Shown piece by piece: positions 10,613 through 22,994 of a stretch of 64,000 nucleotides of DNA. Within the stretch, counting starts at the first letter, position 1; each line of letters begins with the position of its first letter. Under the pieces are notes generated by a model. It searched no databases. It had not been told where the DNA came from and saw only the letters and a program-made list of their open reading frames with translations. The position numbers were made by a program, and so were the translations under genes. Source of the stretch: Sinonovacula constricta (lineage: Eukaryota; Mollusca; Bivalvia; Cardiida; Solecurtidae); assembly GCA_007844125.1 (NCBI GenBank), contig CM017573.1, forward strand, positions 558,001 to 622,000. Direction: 5' to 3'.

Positions 10613-10984
10613 TTTACATAAAGAAAACTTATATGCTTAAACATCAGATTAAAAAAAATGTGACTGTGACAATATTATGTGGCTTAGCGAAAACATAAAC
10701 CAGAAATGCCACTAACAAGATTCTCAGAAAGAAAAGTCTATCGGTCATCTATTCATGTTCACCTAGGTAAGATATGTTTCTGTTTATTTCTCATTTATTT
10801 TCAATTTTTTAGCAAGATTTATTCAGTCATTTAATAAAATGAAACTTGCAGTTAAGAATGAATGTACATGAAAGGCAATGTCAAGAGAACATACACTGCT
10901 TTTACTGGAACATTGCTATAACAACTGCTCGAATATTAATGCATATAGCAGCTTTTTTTCTAAAGCAAACTTGCTACACCAACA

Positions 10985-11480
10985 CACCTTTAAAGGAGAC
11001 TCTCTCTTAAGCAGCGTTATTTTAGAGCCATATCTCTAAAGCATCACACTAAAATAACCAGTTCTATAGCACTATACCCAAAGCATCACCATGGTGTAGT
11101 GGTTAATTTGCACACTTGTAACTCTTCTGACTGCTTAGCCTCTCACCACATGGGTTTGAGTTCCATGCTGGGTGTAGGACTTACATTGGAAAAGTCTTCC
11201 AGCTTACTTGCTGTGTGTCGGGTCTTTCTACCCAGACATTCGTCTGGGGTCTTCCTCCACAGAAATAGCTGGACGTCACTATAATATATATTTCCAAAAC
11301 AAAACAAAAGCATCCCCACTCTAAAGCAATCTTCATTTAAAGGTACCCTTCTTTAAAGCCTGCTAAAAAGCATCATACCCTTAAAGCATATATCTAAAGC
11401 AAAATACATGAATCTCTAAAGCAGCACTTGTTAAAGAAAAATCTTTTTAGAACAACCCCTACTTTAAAGCAAAACAGGTT
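10985..11480. repeat. degenerate TAAAGCA-type repeat region
   Basis: The words TCTAAAGCA, TTAAAGCA and CTAAAGCATCA recur at irregular spacing on both sides of a SINE inserted at 11087-11309. This looks like an old decayed tandem repeat. The spacing is too irregular to give a period. Confidence 0.45.
11087..11309 (+). mobile_element. SINE family A copy
   Basis: tRNA-derived head: A-box-like ATGGTGTAGTGG, and GGGTTTGAGTTCC at the B box. The family body follows: AAGTCTTCCAGC, TCTACCCAGACATT, GTCTGGGGTCTTCCTCCAC, AGCTGGACGTCACTATAAT. An A-rich tail with AAAACAAAAC closes it. Other copies in the window share this order. Confidence 0.8.
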
Positions 11481-11679
11481 AAGGCATCCCCTACTTGTAA
11501 TGCACACAGAAGCATAAATGATTTTGTTCCATGAAGTAGATTATTTGATTGACTGTAATACAATTTCATGATGACCACTCTATACACCAACCCTCTCTAA
11601 GAAAAACAAACAATCCTGAAGCAGCTATCTCTTTCTCTATTCCATTAAGCAAGTTTACAATTTAGGAATGTGCCTATAA

Positions 11680-12067
11680 TGGGCAGTAAGTAGTTGGGAG
11701 TTAGTGCTGTTTGCAGGGTGTTTGCAAAAGACCCCAAGTTCAATCCCTGTTTGAGACATACCAAAGTTAATAAAAAACAACAATAATGCTCTGATAGCAC
11801 ATTTTGAAGAGCGTCAGCTCCAGGTATGGCAGACATACCAAAATCATAAAAAATGGTAGTAGTGTAGCTCCCTTGCTAATGCTGAAGCAAATAGAAATGG
11901 TAGTTCCATGACCAACTGGCCCAGTGTCAAGATAATGTGACTGGGTGTGGTAAAATGCCAGATATTCACTGCATGCTATATACAGTGAAAGTAGCACTAT
12001 ATTTGCTTCAAATGGACATCATCTCCAGATAACTGGTTGGTAGGACAATAAACCCAATAAACAAGAA
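11680..12067 (+). mobile_element. SINE family C copy with partial duplicate head
   Basis: From about 11790 the element follows family C: CAGCTCCAGGTATGG, ACATACCAAAATCATAAA, GGTAGTTCCATGACC, GGCCCAGTGTCAAGATAATG, GACTGGGTGTGG, GCAGCACTA near the mirror position, and the 3' end GGACAATAAACCCAATAAAC. A second, partial head (CCAAGTTCAATCCC, GACATACCAAAGTTAATAAA) lies just upstream at 11680-11775. Confidence 0.72.
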
Positions 12068-13599
12068 GCAAATAATAAAAGATGATTGTTTTTCGAGCTC
12101 CTGTGCTAGTTTTATGATAGGATCATGCAAATTATAGAAGTAGCATCAAGAGGATCTGAGTGTTTAGTAAATCATGCTACTACAGTAGCGACAGCACTTT
12201 AACCATTTTGCTCATGCATATGCCATTTTACGCCATTGTAAATAATTGAACATTATTCCTTTTATCTTCAGCAGCATCAACACAACTAAGGGTTTATTTG
12301 TAGACTAGTTTAATCTAGGTTATATAATTATCTGCTGAAAATGCATGTGTTTAAAAAGATTTAAAACTGTTTCTCAAAGAAAATTAAAAAATTCGAGTGA
12401 ATTTTTAAAGTCCTATACATTTACTATGAATGAAAGGGTAAAACTAAAGAACTTATATGGGGGAGACTAAAGATTGTGGATGGGACATTATACAAATTGC
12501 TAACACACATGAAGGTGTTCTCACATGACAGTAATGGAAACTCCCTATAATTATCCTACGTATTGCAGTAAGTTTAAAAACTTCTTTACATGAAAATATG
12601 TCTGGCTGTAATTATATCTTGAAGGCATTCTACCATGAAAATAGGTTCTTCTAATACTTGTATGGACATGTAATGCCAAAGGCAAACCCCATTCATAGAA
12701 CATTTGATTCCATTGTATCTATTTCTATTGAAAAAACTCATTTAGTTGTCTCCTGTTGCATTGAAATAAGTTGTATTTAAGACTTGAATTAAGTAGAACA
12801 GTACTTGCAGTACTAACAGGGCAAAATATGCATTTACCTTTGGGATTGATTTCATTTTAAACTTAAATATAAAAAACTTAAATATAAAAGGAATGCAATT
12901 TTAGGTGGTAAATTATGCCTTTAGACAAAACAAGACTTTGGTACTATTTTTTGTTGGCTATAATATTCGAGTCAAAAGTTATATAGGAAAAGTTATGACT
13001 TGACATAAAGAACTGCTTTAAATGTAAAAGCATTATAATATTAGCATAACTAAACATTAAAACATTATTCTACCGGCAGATTCAGTTTATGAAAAGTTTA
13101 AAAAAAGAAAAATGGTAATGCAAGAAATTTAGAAAAACTATAGATAATGATTTTTTACTATATAGATAGTGCTGTTAAATTTTTTCTCTTAAAATAGGCA
13201 TAGTGGAAATGGGTTATCTCATATGGGTAATAAACTTGTATTCCTACCTGTTTTCTGAACTATCTTTTTATATAACAAAATTTGAAGAAAAAAAAAAAGA
13301 TATAACTGATATATTTCAAATAAATGTGTGTGTTTTTCCAAAGCATAAAATGTTTTATTTTTCAGATGAATAATACATGATATGAGTAATAAATTAACAA
13401 CAGGTTGATGATGGAAATGGTACAAAGATACATGGTTTTATCCGATGCATAAATGCCATATCCTTCATCATGTTACAATTATTTACAATTGCTTGGTTAT
13501 TTATATTTAATTTAACATACAAGTTTAGCATTAACCATATTCTTGTGCATAAACTATACAACAATATTACATAAAACAAGCTTTATGAAGTGAATCAAT
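12068..13599. other. unannotated spacer
   Basis: AT-rich, no gene. The minus frames at 13219-13579 are low-complexity translations of AT-rich DNA. Confidence 0.4.
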
Positions 13600-13985
13600 T
13601 TTAATTGGCTAGATTTAGATTCTGCCAAGAACTCATGTATGCACTATACAAAAATCATACTATGAGGTTCTAATCTTTGTCATGTTACAGTTATTTTCAT
13701 GCATATGCCTATTTAGCATTTAATTTGCTAAATTTAGATTCTGCCAATTTCTCATGTATGCACAATACAAAAATACAATACAAAAATCAACCTATGTGGT
13801 TGTAAGCTTTGTCATGTTACTGTTATTTTCATTCATATGCCTGTTTAGCATTTAATTTGCTAAATTTAGATTCTGCCAATTTCTCATGTATGCACTATAC
13901 AAAAATCATACTATGCGGTTGTAAGCTTTGTCATGTTACAGTTATTTTCATGCACGTGCATGTTAAGACAAGGAAAACAGCTTGT
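13600..13985. repeat. three-copy ~120-130-bp tandem repeat
   Basis: Three diverged copies share TTTAGATTCTGCCAA, TCATGTATGCAC, ATACAAAAATCA and CTTTGTCATGTTAC. The CTGCCA landmark falls at 13622, 13741 and 13873, giving spacings of 119 and 132. Copies two and three are the more alike. Confidence 0.8.
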
Positions 13986-14148
13986 TACATGAACAAATCC
14001 TCCACTTGATTTCTGCTGAAATATCCATGTATATAAAATACAAAATGTATGTTAGAAGTTGTTTGATTACATTTTTGTTTATTAGATTGAATGTTACACC
14101 ACATTTCTCTGACATTCATTGTCAAGACTTTTGTGTTGGAGATGGGAG

Positions 14149-17100
14149 GTAGCTACTAAACACTGGTTCTACCTATAGATTGGCTGTCAGTACTGCTGAC
14201 TACCCGTTGTTCCAAGTAGCTACTAAACATGGGTTCTACCTATAGATTGGCTGTCATTACTGCTGACTACCCATTGTTCCAGGTAGCTACTAAACACGGG
14301 TTCTACCTATAGGTGGGCTGTCAGTACTGCTGACTACCCATTGTTCCAGGTAGCTGCTAAACACAGTTTCTACCTATAGGTGGGCTGTCAGTACTGCTGA
14401 CTACCCATTGTTCCAGGTAGCAACTAAACACGGGTTCTACCTATAGGTGGGCTGTCAGTACTGCTGACTACCCATTGTTCCAGGTAGCTTCTAAACACAG
14501 TTTCTACCTATAGGTGGGGTGTCATTTCTGCTGACTACCCATTGTTCCAGGTAGCTACTAAACACAAGTTCTACCTATAGGTGGGCTGTCAGTACTGCTG
14601 ACTACCCATTGTTCCAGGTAGCTACTAAACACAGGTTCTACCTATAGATGGGCTGTCAGTACTGCTGACTACCCATTGTTCCAGGTAGCTACTAAACACG
14701 GGTTCTACCTATAGGTGGGCTGTCAGTACTGCTGACTACCCATTGTTCCAGGTAGCTACTAAACACGGGTTCTACCTATAGGTGGGCTGTCAGTACTGCT
14801 GACTACCCATTGTTCCAGGTAGCTACTAAACATGGGTTCTACCTATAGATTGGCTGTCAGTACTGCTGACTACCCGTTGTTCCAAGTAGCTACTAAACAC
14901 GGGCTCTACCTATAGGTGGGCTGTCAGTACTGCTGACTACCCATTGTTCCAGGTAGCTGCTAAACACAGTTTCTACCTATAGGTGGGCTGTCATTACTGC
15001 TGACTACCCATTGTTCCAGGTAGCTACTAAACACGGGTTCCACCTATAGGTGGGCTGTCAGTACTGCTGGCTACCCATTGTTTCAGGTAGCTGCTAAACA
15101 CGGTTTCTACCTATAGATGGGCTGTCAGTATTGTTGACTACCCTTTGTTCCAGGTTGCTACTTAACACGGGTTCTACCTATAGGTGGGCTGTCAGTACTG
15201 CTGACTACCCATTGTTCCAGGTAGCTACTAAACACGGGTTCTACCTATAGATTGGCTGTCAGTACTGCTGACTACCCATTGTTCCAGGTAGCTACTAAAC
15301 ACGGGTTCTACCTATAGATTGGCTGTCAGTACTGCTGACTACCCATTGTTCCAAGTAGCTACTAAACACGGGTTCTACCTATAGGTGGGGTGTCATTACT
15401 GCTGACTACCCATTGTTCCAGGTAGCTACTAAACACAGGTTCTACCTATAGGTGGGCTGTCAGTATTGCTGACTACCCATTGTTCCAGGTAGCTGCTAAA
15501 CATGGGTTCTACCTATAGGTGGGCTGTCAGTACTGCTGACTACCCATTGTTCCAGGTAGCTACTAAACACGGGTTCTACCTATAGGTGGGGTGTCATTAC
15601 TGCTGACTACCCATTGTTCCAGGTAGCTACTAAACACGGGTTCTACCTATAGGTGGGGTGTCATTACTGCTGACTACCCATTGTTCCAGGTTGCTACTTA
15701 ACACAGGTTCTACCTATAGGTGGGGTGTCATTTCTGCTGACTACCCATTGTTCCAGGTAGCTACTAAACACAGGTTCTACCTATAGATTGGCTGTCAGTA
15801 CTGCTGACTACCCGTTGTTCCAAGTAGCTACTAAACATGGGTTCTACCTATAGATTGGCTGTCATTACTGCTGACTACCCATTGTTCCAGGTAGCTACTA
15901 AACACAGGTTCTACCTATAGGTGGGGTGTCATTACTGCTGACTACCCATTGTTCCAGGTTGCTTCTTAACACAGGTTCTACCTATAGGTGGGGTTTCATT
16001 TCTGCTGACTACCCATTGTTCCAGGTAGCTACTAAACACAGGTTCTACCTATAGATTGGCTGTCAGTACTGCTGACTACCCGTTGTTCCAAGTAGCTACT
16101 AAACATGGGTTCTACCTATAGATTGGCTGTCATTACTGCTGACTACCCATTGTTCCAGGTAGCTACTAAACACGGGTTCTACCTATAGGTGGGCTGTCAG
16201 TACTGCTGACTACCCATTGTTCCAGGTAGCTGCTTAACACAGTTTCTACCTATAGGTGGGCTGTCAGTACTGCTGACTACCCATTGTTCCAGGTAGCAAC
16301 TAAACACGGGTTCTACCTATAGGTGGGCTGTCAGTACTGCTGACTACCCATTGTTCCAGGTAGCTTCTAAACACAGTTTCTACCTATAGGTGGGGTGTCA
16401 TTTCTGCTGACTACCCATTGTTCCAGGTAGCTACTAAACACAAGTTCTACCTATAGGTGGGCTGTCAGTACTGCTGACTACCCATTGTTCCAGGTAGCTA
16501 CTAAACACAGGTTCTACCTATAGATGGGCTGTCAGTACTGCTGACTACCCATTGTTCCAGGTAGCTACTAAACACGGGTTCTACCTATAGGTGGGCTGTC
16601 AGTACTGCTGACTACCCATTGTTCCAGGTAGCTACTAAACACGGGTTCTACCTATAGGTGGGCTGTCAGTACTGCTGACTACCCATTGTTCCAGGTAGCT
16701 ACTAAACATGGGTTCTACCTATAGATTGGCTGTCAGTACTGCTGACTACCCGTTGTTCCAAGTAGCTACTAAACACGGGCTCTACCTATAGGTGGGCTGT
16801 CAGTACTGCTGACTACCCATTGTTCCAGGTAGCTGCTAAACACAGTTTCTACCTATAGGTGGGCTGTCATTACTGCTGACTACCCATTGTTCCAGGTAGC
16901 TACTAAACACGGGTTCCACCTATAGGTGGGCTGTCAGTACTGCTGGCTACCCATTGTTTCAGGTAGCTGCTAAACACGGTTTCTACCTATAGATGGGCTG
17001 TCAGTATTGTTGACTACCCTTTGTTCCAGGTTGCTACTTAACACGGGTTCTACCTATAGGTGGGCTGTCAGTACTGCTGACTACCCATTGTTCCAGGTAG

Positions 17101-19484
17101 CTACTAAACACGGGTTCTACCTATAGATTGGCTGTCAGTACTGCTGACTACCCATTGTTCCAGGTAGCTACTAAACACGGGTTCTACCTATAGATTGGCT
17201 GTCAGTACTGCTGACTACCCATTGTTCCAAGTAGCTACTAAACACGGGTTCTACCTATAGGTGGGGTGTCATTACTGCTGACTACCCATTGTTCCAGGTA
17301 GCTACTAAACACAGGTTCTACCTATAGGTGGGCTGTCAGTATTGCTGACTACCCATTGTTCCAGGTAGCTGCTAAACATGGGTTCTACCTATAGGTGGGC
17401 TGTCAGTACTGCTGACTACCCATTGTTCCAGGTAGCTACTAAACACGGGTTCTACCTATAGGTGGGGTGTCATTACTGCTGACTACCCATTGTTCCAGGT
17501 AGCTACTAAACACGGGTTCTACCTATAGGTGGGGTGTCATTACTGCTGACTACCCATTGTTCCAGGTTGCTACTTAACACAGGTTCTACCTATAGGTGGG
17601 GTGTCATTTCTGCTGACTACCCATTGTTCCAGGTAGCTACTAAACACAGGTTCTACCTATAGATTGGCTGTCAGTACTGCTGACTACCCGTTGTTCCAAG
17701 TAGCTACTAAACATGGGTTCTACCTATAGATTGGCTGTCATTACTGCTGACTACCCATTGTTCCAGGTAGCTACTAAACACGGGTTCTACCTATAGGTGG
17801 GGTGTCATTACTGCTGACTACCCATTGTTCCAGGTTGCTACTTAACACAGGTTCTACCTATAGGTGGGGTTTCATTTCTGCTGACTACCCATTGTTCCAG
17901 GTAGCTACTAAACACAGGTTCTACCTATAGATTGGCTGTCAGTACTGCTGACTACCCGTTGTTCCAAGTAGCTACTAAACATGGGTTCTACCTATAGATT
18001 GGCTGTCATTACTGCTGACTACCCATTGTTCCAGGTAGCTACTAAACACGGGTTCTACCTATAGGTGGGCTGTCAGTACTGCTGACTACCCATTGTTCCA
18101 GGTAGCTGCTAAACACAGTTTCTACCTATAGGTGGGCTGTCAGTACTGCTGACTACCCATTGTTCCAAGTAGCTACTAAACACGGGCTCTACCTATAGGT
18201 GGGCTGTCAGTACTGCTGACTACCCATTGTTCCAGGTAGCTGCTAAACACAGTTTCTACCTATAGGTGGGCTGTCAGTACTGCTGACTACCCATTGTTCC
18301 AGGTAGCTACTAAACACGGGTTCCACCTATAGGTGGGCTGTCAGTACTGCTGGCTACCAATTGTTTCAGGTAGCTGCTAAACACAGTTTCTACCTATAGA
18401 TGGGCTGTCAGTATTGTTGACTACCCTTTGTTCCAGGTTGCTACTTAACACGGGTTCTACCTATAGGTGGGCTGTCAGTACTGCTGACTACCCGTTGTTC
18501 CAAGTAGCTACTAAACACGGGTTCTACCTATAGATTGGCTGTCAGTACTGCTGACTACCCATTGTTCCAGGTAGCTACTAAACACGGGTTCTACCTATAG
18601 GTGGGCTGTCAGTACTGCTGACTACCCATTGTTCCAGGTAGCTACTAAACACGGGTTCTACCTATAGGTGGGCTGTCAGTACTGCTGACTACCCGTTGTT
18701 CCAAGTAGCTACTAAACACGGGTTCTACCTATAGATTGGCTGTCAGTACTGCTGACTACCCATTGTTCCAGGTAGCTACTAAACATGGGTTCTACCTATA
18801 GGTGGGCTGTCAGTACTGCTGACTACCCGTTGTTCCAAGTAGCTACTAAACACGGGTTCTACCTATAGATTGGCTGTCAGTACTGCTGACTACCCATTGT
18901 TCCAGGTAGCTACTAAACACGGGTTCTACCTATAGGTGGGCTGTCAGTACTGCTGACTACCCATTGTTCCAGGTAGCTACTAAACACGGGTTCTACCTAT
19001 AGGTGGGCTGTCAGTACTGCTGACTACCCGTTGTTCCAAGTAGCTACTAAACACGGGTTCTACCTATAGGTGGGCTGTCAGTACTGCTGACTACCCATTG
19101 TTCCAGGTAGCTACTAAACACGGGTTCTACCTATAGGTGGGCTGTCAGTACTGCTGACTACCCATTGTTCCAGGTAGCTACTAAACATGGGTTCTACCTA
19201 TAGGTGGGCTGTCAGTACTGCTGACTACCCGTTGTTCCAAGTAGCTACTAAACACAGGTTCTACCTATAGATTGGCTGTCAGTACTGCTGACTATCCATT
19301 GTTCCAGGTAGCTACTAAACACGGGTTCTACCTATAGGTGGGCTGTCAGTACTGCTGACCACCCATTGTTCCAGGTAGCTACTAAACACGGGTTCTACCT
19401 ATAGGTGGGCTGTCAGTACGGCTGACCACCCATTGTTCCAGGTAGCTACTAAACACGGGTATGCCTATAGGTGGGCTGTCAGTA
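14149..19484. repeat. 67-bp satellite, 79 full units, with higher-order repeats
   Basis: Head-to-tail array of a 67-bp unit (GTAGCTACTAAACACGGG... ending CATTGTTCCAG). The first unit starts at 14149 and the last, partial one at 19442, a distance of exactly 79 x 67. Rare variants show a higher-order structure: the GCAACTAAAC variant at 14421 and 16297, and CTGGCTACCCATTG at 15067 and 16943, are 1,876 bp apart (28 units). The latter variant recurs at 18350, 1,407 bp on (21 units). The unit contains the palindrome CCTATAGG and a GTCAG...CTGAC stem. No coding potential. Confidence 0.96.
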
Positions 19485-19774
19485 AGAATTCATTTAAACT
19501 GAAAGAAATTTAACCAGTCTTGTAACTACTTTTATAGTAGTTTTACTGTGTGTTTTTGATAAAAGATATACTATCAGCAACTAAAATTTTCACAATAGTC
19601 ACAGTTACAAAAAAAAATTGACATCAACAACAACTGTAAAATAGAAAAAAATTGATTACTTCCTTGTAGTTGCACATGTATATGACCATGATCAGATTTA
19701 GAGTCTAGAGGAGGGCATGATTCTTTTCAATTTTTCATTCATTATATTCAATTGTCATTAAACTTCAATGTATT
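19485..19774. other. spacer after the satellite
   Basis: AT-rich sequence, nothing recognised. Confidence 0.4.
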
Positions 19775-19830
19775 CGGCGCCGTATGACCTATCAAGTGTC
19801 GGTGTGCCGTAAACCCCAAAATACAAATTA
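19775..19830 (+). mobile_element. SINE 3'-end fragment
   Basis: The segment GGCGCCGTATGACCTATCA ... GTGTGCCGTAAAC resembles the 3' end of a SINE type common in bivalve genomes. Only the tail is present. This rests on recognition of the style, not on a search. Confidence 0.4.
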
Positions 19831-19963
19831 CATACAAGGATAGGTTATATTAAAGAGATTCACTTTTGATTTGTGGAGTGTTGTAAATCATGATCAAATG
19901 TGGTACTATTTTACTAATATATTGAATTGAATTAATACATATGTATATTTTATATATGGTTAG

Positions 19964-20040
19964 GGATTAGGTGGGGGTGGGGGGGGATGGGGGGGCATGG
20001 CTGGGTAGGGGAGGGGGTGCTTCGTGAGCCCCCACCCTCT
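19964..20040 (+). other. G-rich tract with quadruplex potential
   Basis: Starting with GGTTAGGGATTAGG, then several runs of 4-8 G separated by 1-8 bases (19973-20024), followed by a C-rich stretch GCCCCCACCC. Four or more G-runs on one strand could form a G-quadruplex, and the flanking complementary G and C runs a hairpin. Confidence 0.6.
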
Positions 20041-20298
20041 TAGTCTGCCAAGTCTTTGTTTGGCAGTCATCATTTAACCAAATAAATAAGACCCTTTACC
20101 AATTTTGTCACCTGGTAGTTAGGTTATTTGAATAAAATACTTAAATTGACAGACATTTTGATTTGGTTAAACAACAACAACCTGAGATGTAATGATTGGG
20201 TAACCCTTTACCGCCTCAAACACCATTTCAAACACTCATTATAATAAAACATACCCCACCTTGATGTTTCCAGGACTAAAGGTGGTATCTGACAGTCT

Positions 20299-21024
20299 CC
20301 TAACCCTAACCCTAACCAACTTACTTATTTGGACTTATTTACCCTCGCTGTTAATTATGAATTATTTGGCATTAGTTTCAAGTTGGTTAAAAATTTAATA
20401 TCACAGATGGTTTCTAATGGCGTGAGGGTTGCTCTTGGCTGTGGTGTTTAAAATTGTAAATAGAGTTAAAAATTCATGATGTTGTTATTAAAAATGGTGG
20501 TTAGCTTCGAGCAAATTAAATTTTACAATGAAGTTTGATTATGAATTGTTTGATGATGTTGAGCATGAGGTATGATATCATGAATGCTTTGTTGTATTCT
20601 AATTATAACTATGTTCAAGTCAATATTTAGCGTATGTATAGGGTGCACAGTTACAAATTACATTTTTTTTTTCCTACCAGACCATTGTTTATTAACAATA
20701 CAAATATTTATCTTTTTATTGCAATTGGCTTGGGAAAGTTAAACACATTTGTAAAAATAGTAGAATAAAGCCATCCTGACTTTGCAGGGGATGGTTTAAA
20801 TGGTACATAAACCCCACTGGATGCCTCTAACCTCCCGACGTCCCCCTCACGGGCCCCTTTTTTTTTGGTCAGGGTATATGTAGAAGACACGTACAGCCTC
20901 TTCGCAGTAAATGTTTTGTAAAAAAAGAAAATAAGTAATTTAAAATAAAGTAAGACAATAATAAAATATATTATTGTCTTACTTTATTTTAAATTACTTA
21001 TTTTCTTTTTTTACCCTAACCAAA
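20299..21024. other. insert bordered by telomere-like CCCTAACC
   Basis: The left border reads CTAACCCTAACCCTAACC (three CCCTAA-type repeats). The right border reads TACCCTAACC at 21012-21021, followed by MITE sequence. The interior has no recognised gene. The 60-codon minus frame at 20708-20890 has no family. It contains the palindrome annotated separately. Origin unknown. Confidence 0.5.
20918..21014. repeat. perfect 46-bp inverted repeat with 5-nt loop
   Basis: Arms 20918-20963 and 20969-21014 are exact reverse complements, beginning GTAAAAAAAGAAAATAAG and ending CTTATTTTCTTTTTTTAC, around the loop AAATA. It is almost purely AT and would extrude as a long hairpin. Confidence 0.95.
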
Positions 21025-21430
21025 TAGAGTATTGTGTCCTTATATATCCCTCGAAATGCTGCTGGTTGATGTCTATGTAACAAATGTGAAACACCTCACT
21101 TGTCATTACAAATGTGTATTTTCCATCTAAGCTACGCTGCAGTTAACTTTTTTTAGATTAAGAATATCATTGTCCGCGCTATACGCTCTGACATCAATAT
21201 CTATTTTTAGCATACCGGTAAATATCCCATCTTGTTTTTTTAGAGATTTGGAAAGAAACATTTAGAGTGATTTATTTAATAATTTGTTACTGAGGACATG
21301 TTCAAAAGCATATTTATTTAGACTTAATTATGAGTCAAGAAGTTACGCCCAAATTTCCCCAAAAGGGGATAAAATATTGATACACGTATTTGATATAGGC
21401 AAACTGTTGAATACCTCCTTTAATGCTGCT

Positions 21431-21976
21431 CGGACACAGTTTAAAGTTAAATACTCTGACAAATTATAGTAAGGTTTTGGATTGAAGTATATTGCCACAT
21501 GATGCACTGTTTAAAGCTTGACATTGCTGTTTTTTCTGGAAAATCATTACAATGGTTTTGATCATCCCTACCTAAAAAAACAAGTTCTTTTAAATGAAAC
21601 AGAGGTAATATTTAAATCTATATATTGATTTGTAGGTTAAAATTGTTGTCCCTTTTCTTTTTAAGGTTTAAAATGTGTCCGGTATACTAGACTGACTGTG
21701 CAGGCTGCTTTAACATTCCTGCCATAGTTTAAGTTCATTAGTCAGTGCCTTGTTTGTATTTTAGTTGGGGATGTTTTCACCTGAAAGGAACAATGAACCA
21801 GCCCTGTCATTAAGGTTAAACACAGATCAGTTGATAACATATATACTGGTACATTCACCACGAGCTCCATGCTCATTGTCTATTAGGTTAGGAGTTATGT
21901 TCAGGAATATATCTCTCATTTAAAAGTAGGTACGCATATAGCGTGCCTTTACTGTGAAAACATGCCTTCAGCAAAA
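21431..21976. other. unannotated spacer
   Basis: No recognised feature. Confidence 0.4.
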
Positions 21977-22112
21977 CCATGGCTACTCCAGCTAAGCTGC
22001 AGTACACCGGTAGTTCTACCTAGATGTCAGTCTGGGGTCTTCCTCCACCAATAATAAGCTGGACATTGCCAATATGACCATAATTGTGTGAGATGTTAAT
22101 TATAATAAAAAA
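21977..22112 (+). mobile_element. SINE family A, 5'-truncated copy
   Basis: Keeps the body only: GTAGTTCTACCTAGATGTCA, GTCTGGGGTCTTCCTCCACC, AAGCTGGACATTGCCAATAT, GACCATAATTGTG. The tRNA head is missing. Confidence 0.7.
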
Positions 22113-22410
22113 TAACCATGGCTGCCAATGTCCAGAGATTAAAACTGCTGACAATACTTTTCAGCCCTCAACCAGAGGGGTTTAAATCTTAATGTTAGGA
22201 GCTCTAACAGCTGACCTACATAGTGCTGTGGGTCCTTCTGGGATATTCGTATCCCAATAGTGACAAAAACTTCTATACAAGAAGGTCTTACAGCTGATCT
22301 GCTGTGATAAAGTGATTCTATCAACCAAAACCAGCCTGATGTTATCATTAAAATCTATTTCATATATCTAAAATATTTTGTAGCAGTTTTACAGATATTT
22401 ATCTCACAGA

Positions 22411-22482
22411 GCCTTCATAGCTCACCTGATAGAGCAACCTGCTTATATTGGAAAGGTCTGTGGTTCGAATCCTGGTGAAGGT
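22411..22482 (+). pseudogene. tRNA-like sequence, degenerate (pseudogene or SINE head)
   Basis: 72 nt with a full 7-bp acceptor stem (GCCTTCA with TGAAGGT, one G-U), a 4-bp D stem (GCTC/GAGC), A-box-like TAGCTCACCTGATAG, and B-box GGTTCGAATCC. The anticodon stem has two mismatches and two G-U pairs, and the T stem only two good pairs, so a working tRNA is unlikely. The loop would read UAU. Confidence 0.45.
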
Positions 22483-22884
22483 TCAATTTTACAGCTACTG
22501 TAACAATTCTTCTATTCCCCGTCCTCTTGAATCCAAACACATTGTTGGAAAAGAGTCTTCTTGTCAGAGATTTCAAAGCAGTCAGCTCTCTGTTTAGCAT
22601 ATATAGACACATTATCAGCACTTTTTATTTGTTTAAATTATTGCATCATTATAAAGCTAGGTGTACTACTGGTAGATTTAACATTTGCTGGGTTGTTCAG
22701 CACCAAATGCTTGAAATAGTTGAAACCCATTACAACATGTTTTGAGGCACCTAATATTTCAATATAGTCTCCATGTAGTAATAATTTAGAGGTTATGTTT
22801 TTATCTGTCATTCATTGTGGAAAGACAGAATTTTGCTTTTTAAGCAAATTATTAAAAATGCAAATTTTAACAACTGTTACACCA

Positions 22885-22950
22885 TCGCCAAATAATGGAA
22901 ATACTGTTGGTGGGACAATAAATCCAGCAAACAACTGTTACCAATCTGCA
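22885..22950 (+). mobile_element. SINE family C, 3'-end fragment
   Basis: AATGGAAATACTGTTGGTGG, GACAATAAATCCAGCAAACAAC matches the 3' terminus of the family C copy at 30153-30478. The 65-codon frame here is incidental. Confidence 0.65.
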
Positions 22951-22994
22951 TTTACATTGACAGGTGTCTGTGATCCTCCTTTGGCAATATAAGC

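Larger units (their letters stand above)
20276..21430 (+). mobile_element. MITE family A, copy 2, split by an insertion
   Basis: The left end AAAGGTGGTATCTGACAGT (20280-20298) and the right part from about 21025 (AAATAGAGTATTGTG... through AAGCTACGCTGCAGTTA, TTAGCATACCGG, to the end CTGTTGAATACCTCCTTT near 21423) fit the family. Between them lies about 720 bp absent from the other copies, bordered on both sides by CCCTAACC. Confidence 0.65.

Noticed and set aside
22411..22482. Functional tRNA gene
   Set aside because: Acceptor and D stems are good, but the anticodon and T stems carry several mismatches; kept only as a tRNA-like pseudogene.
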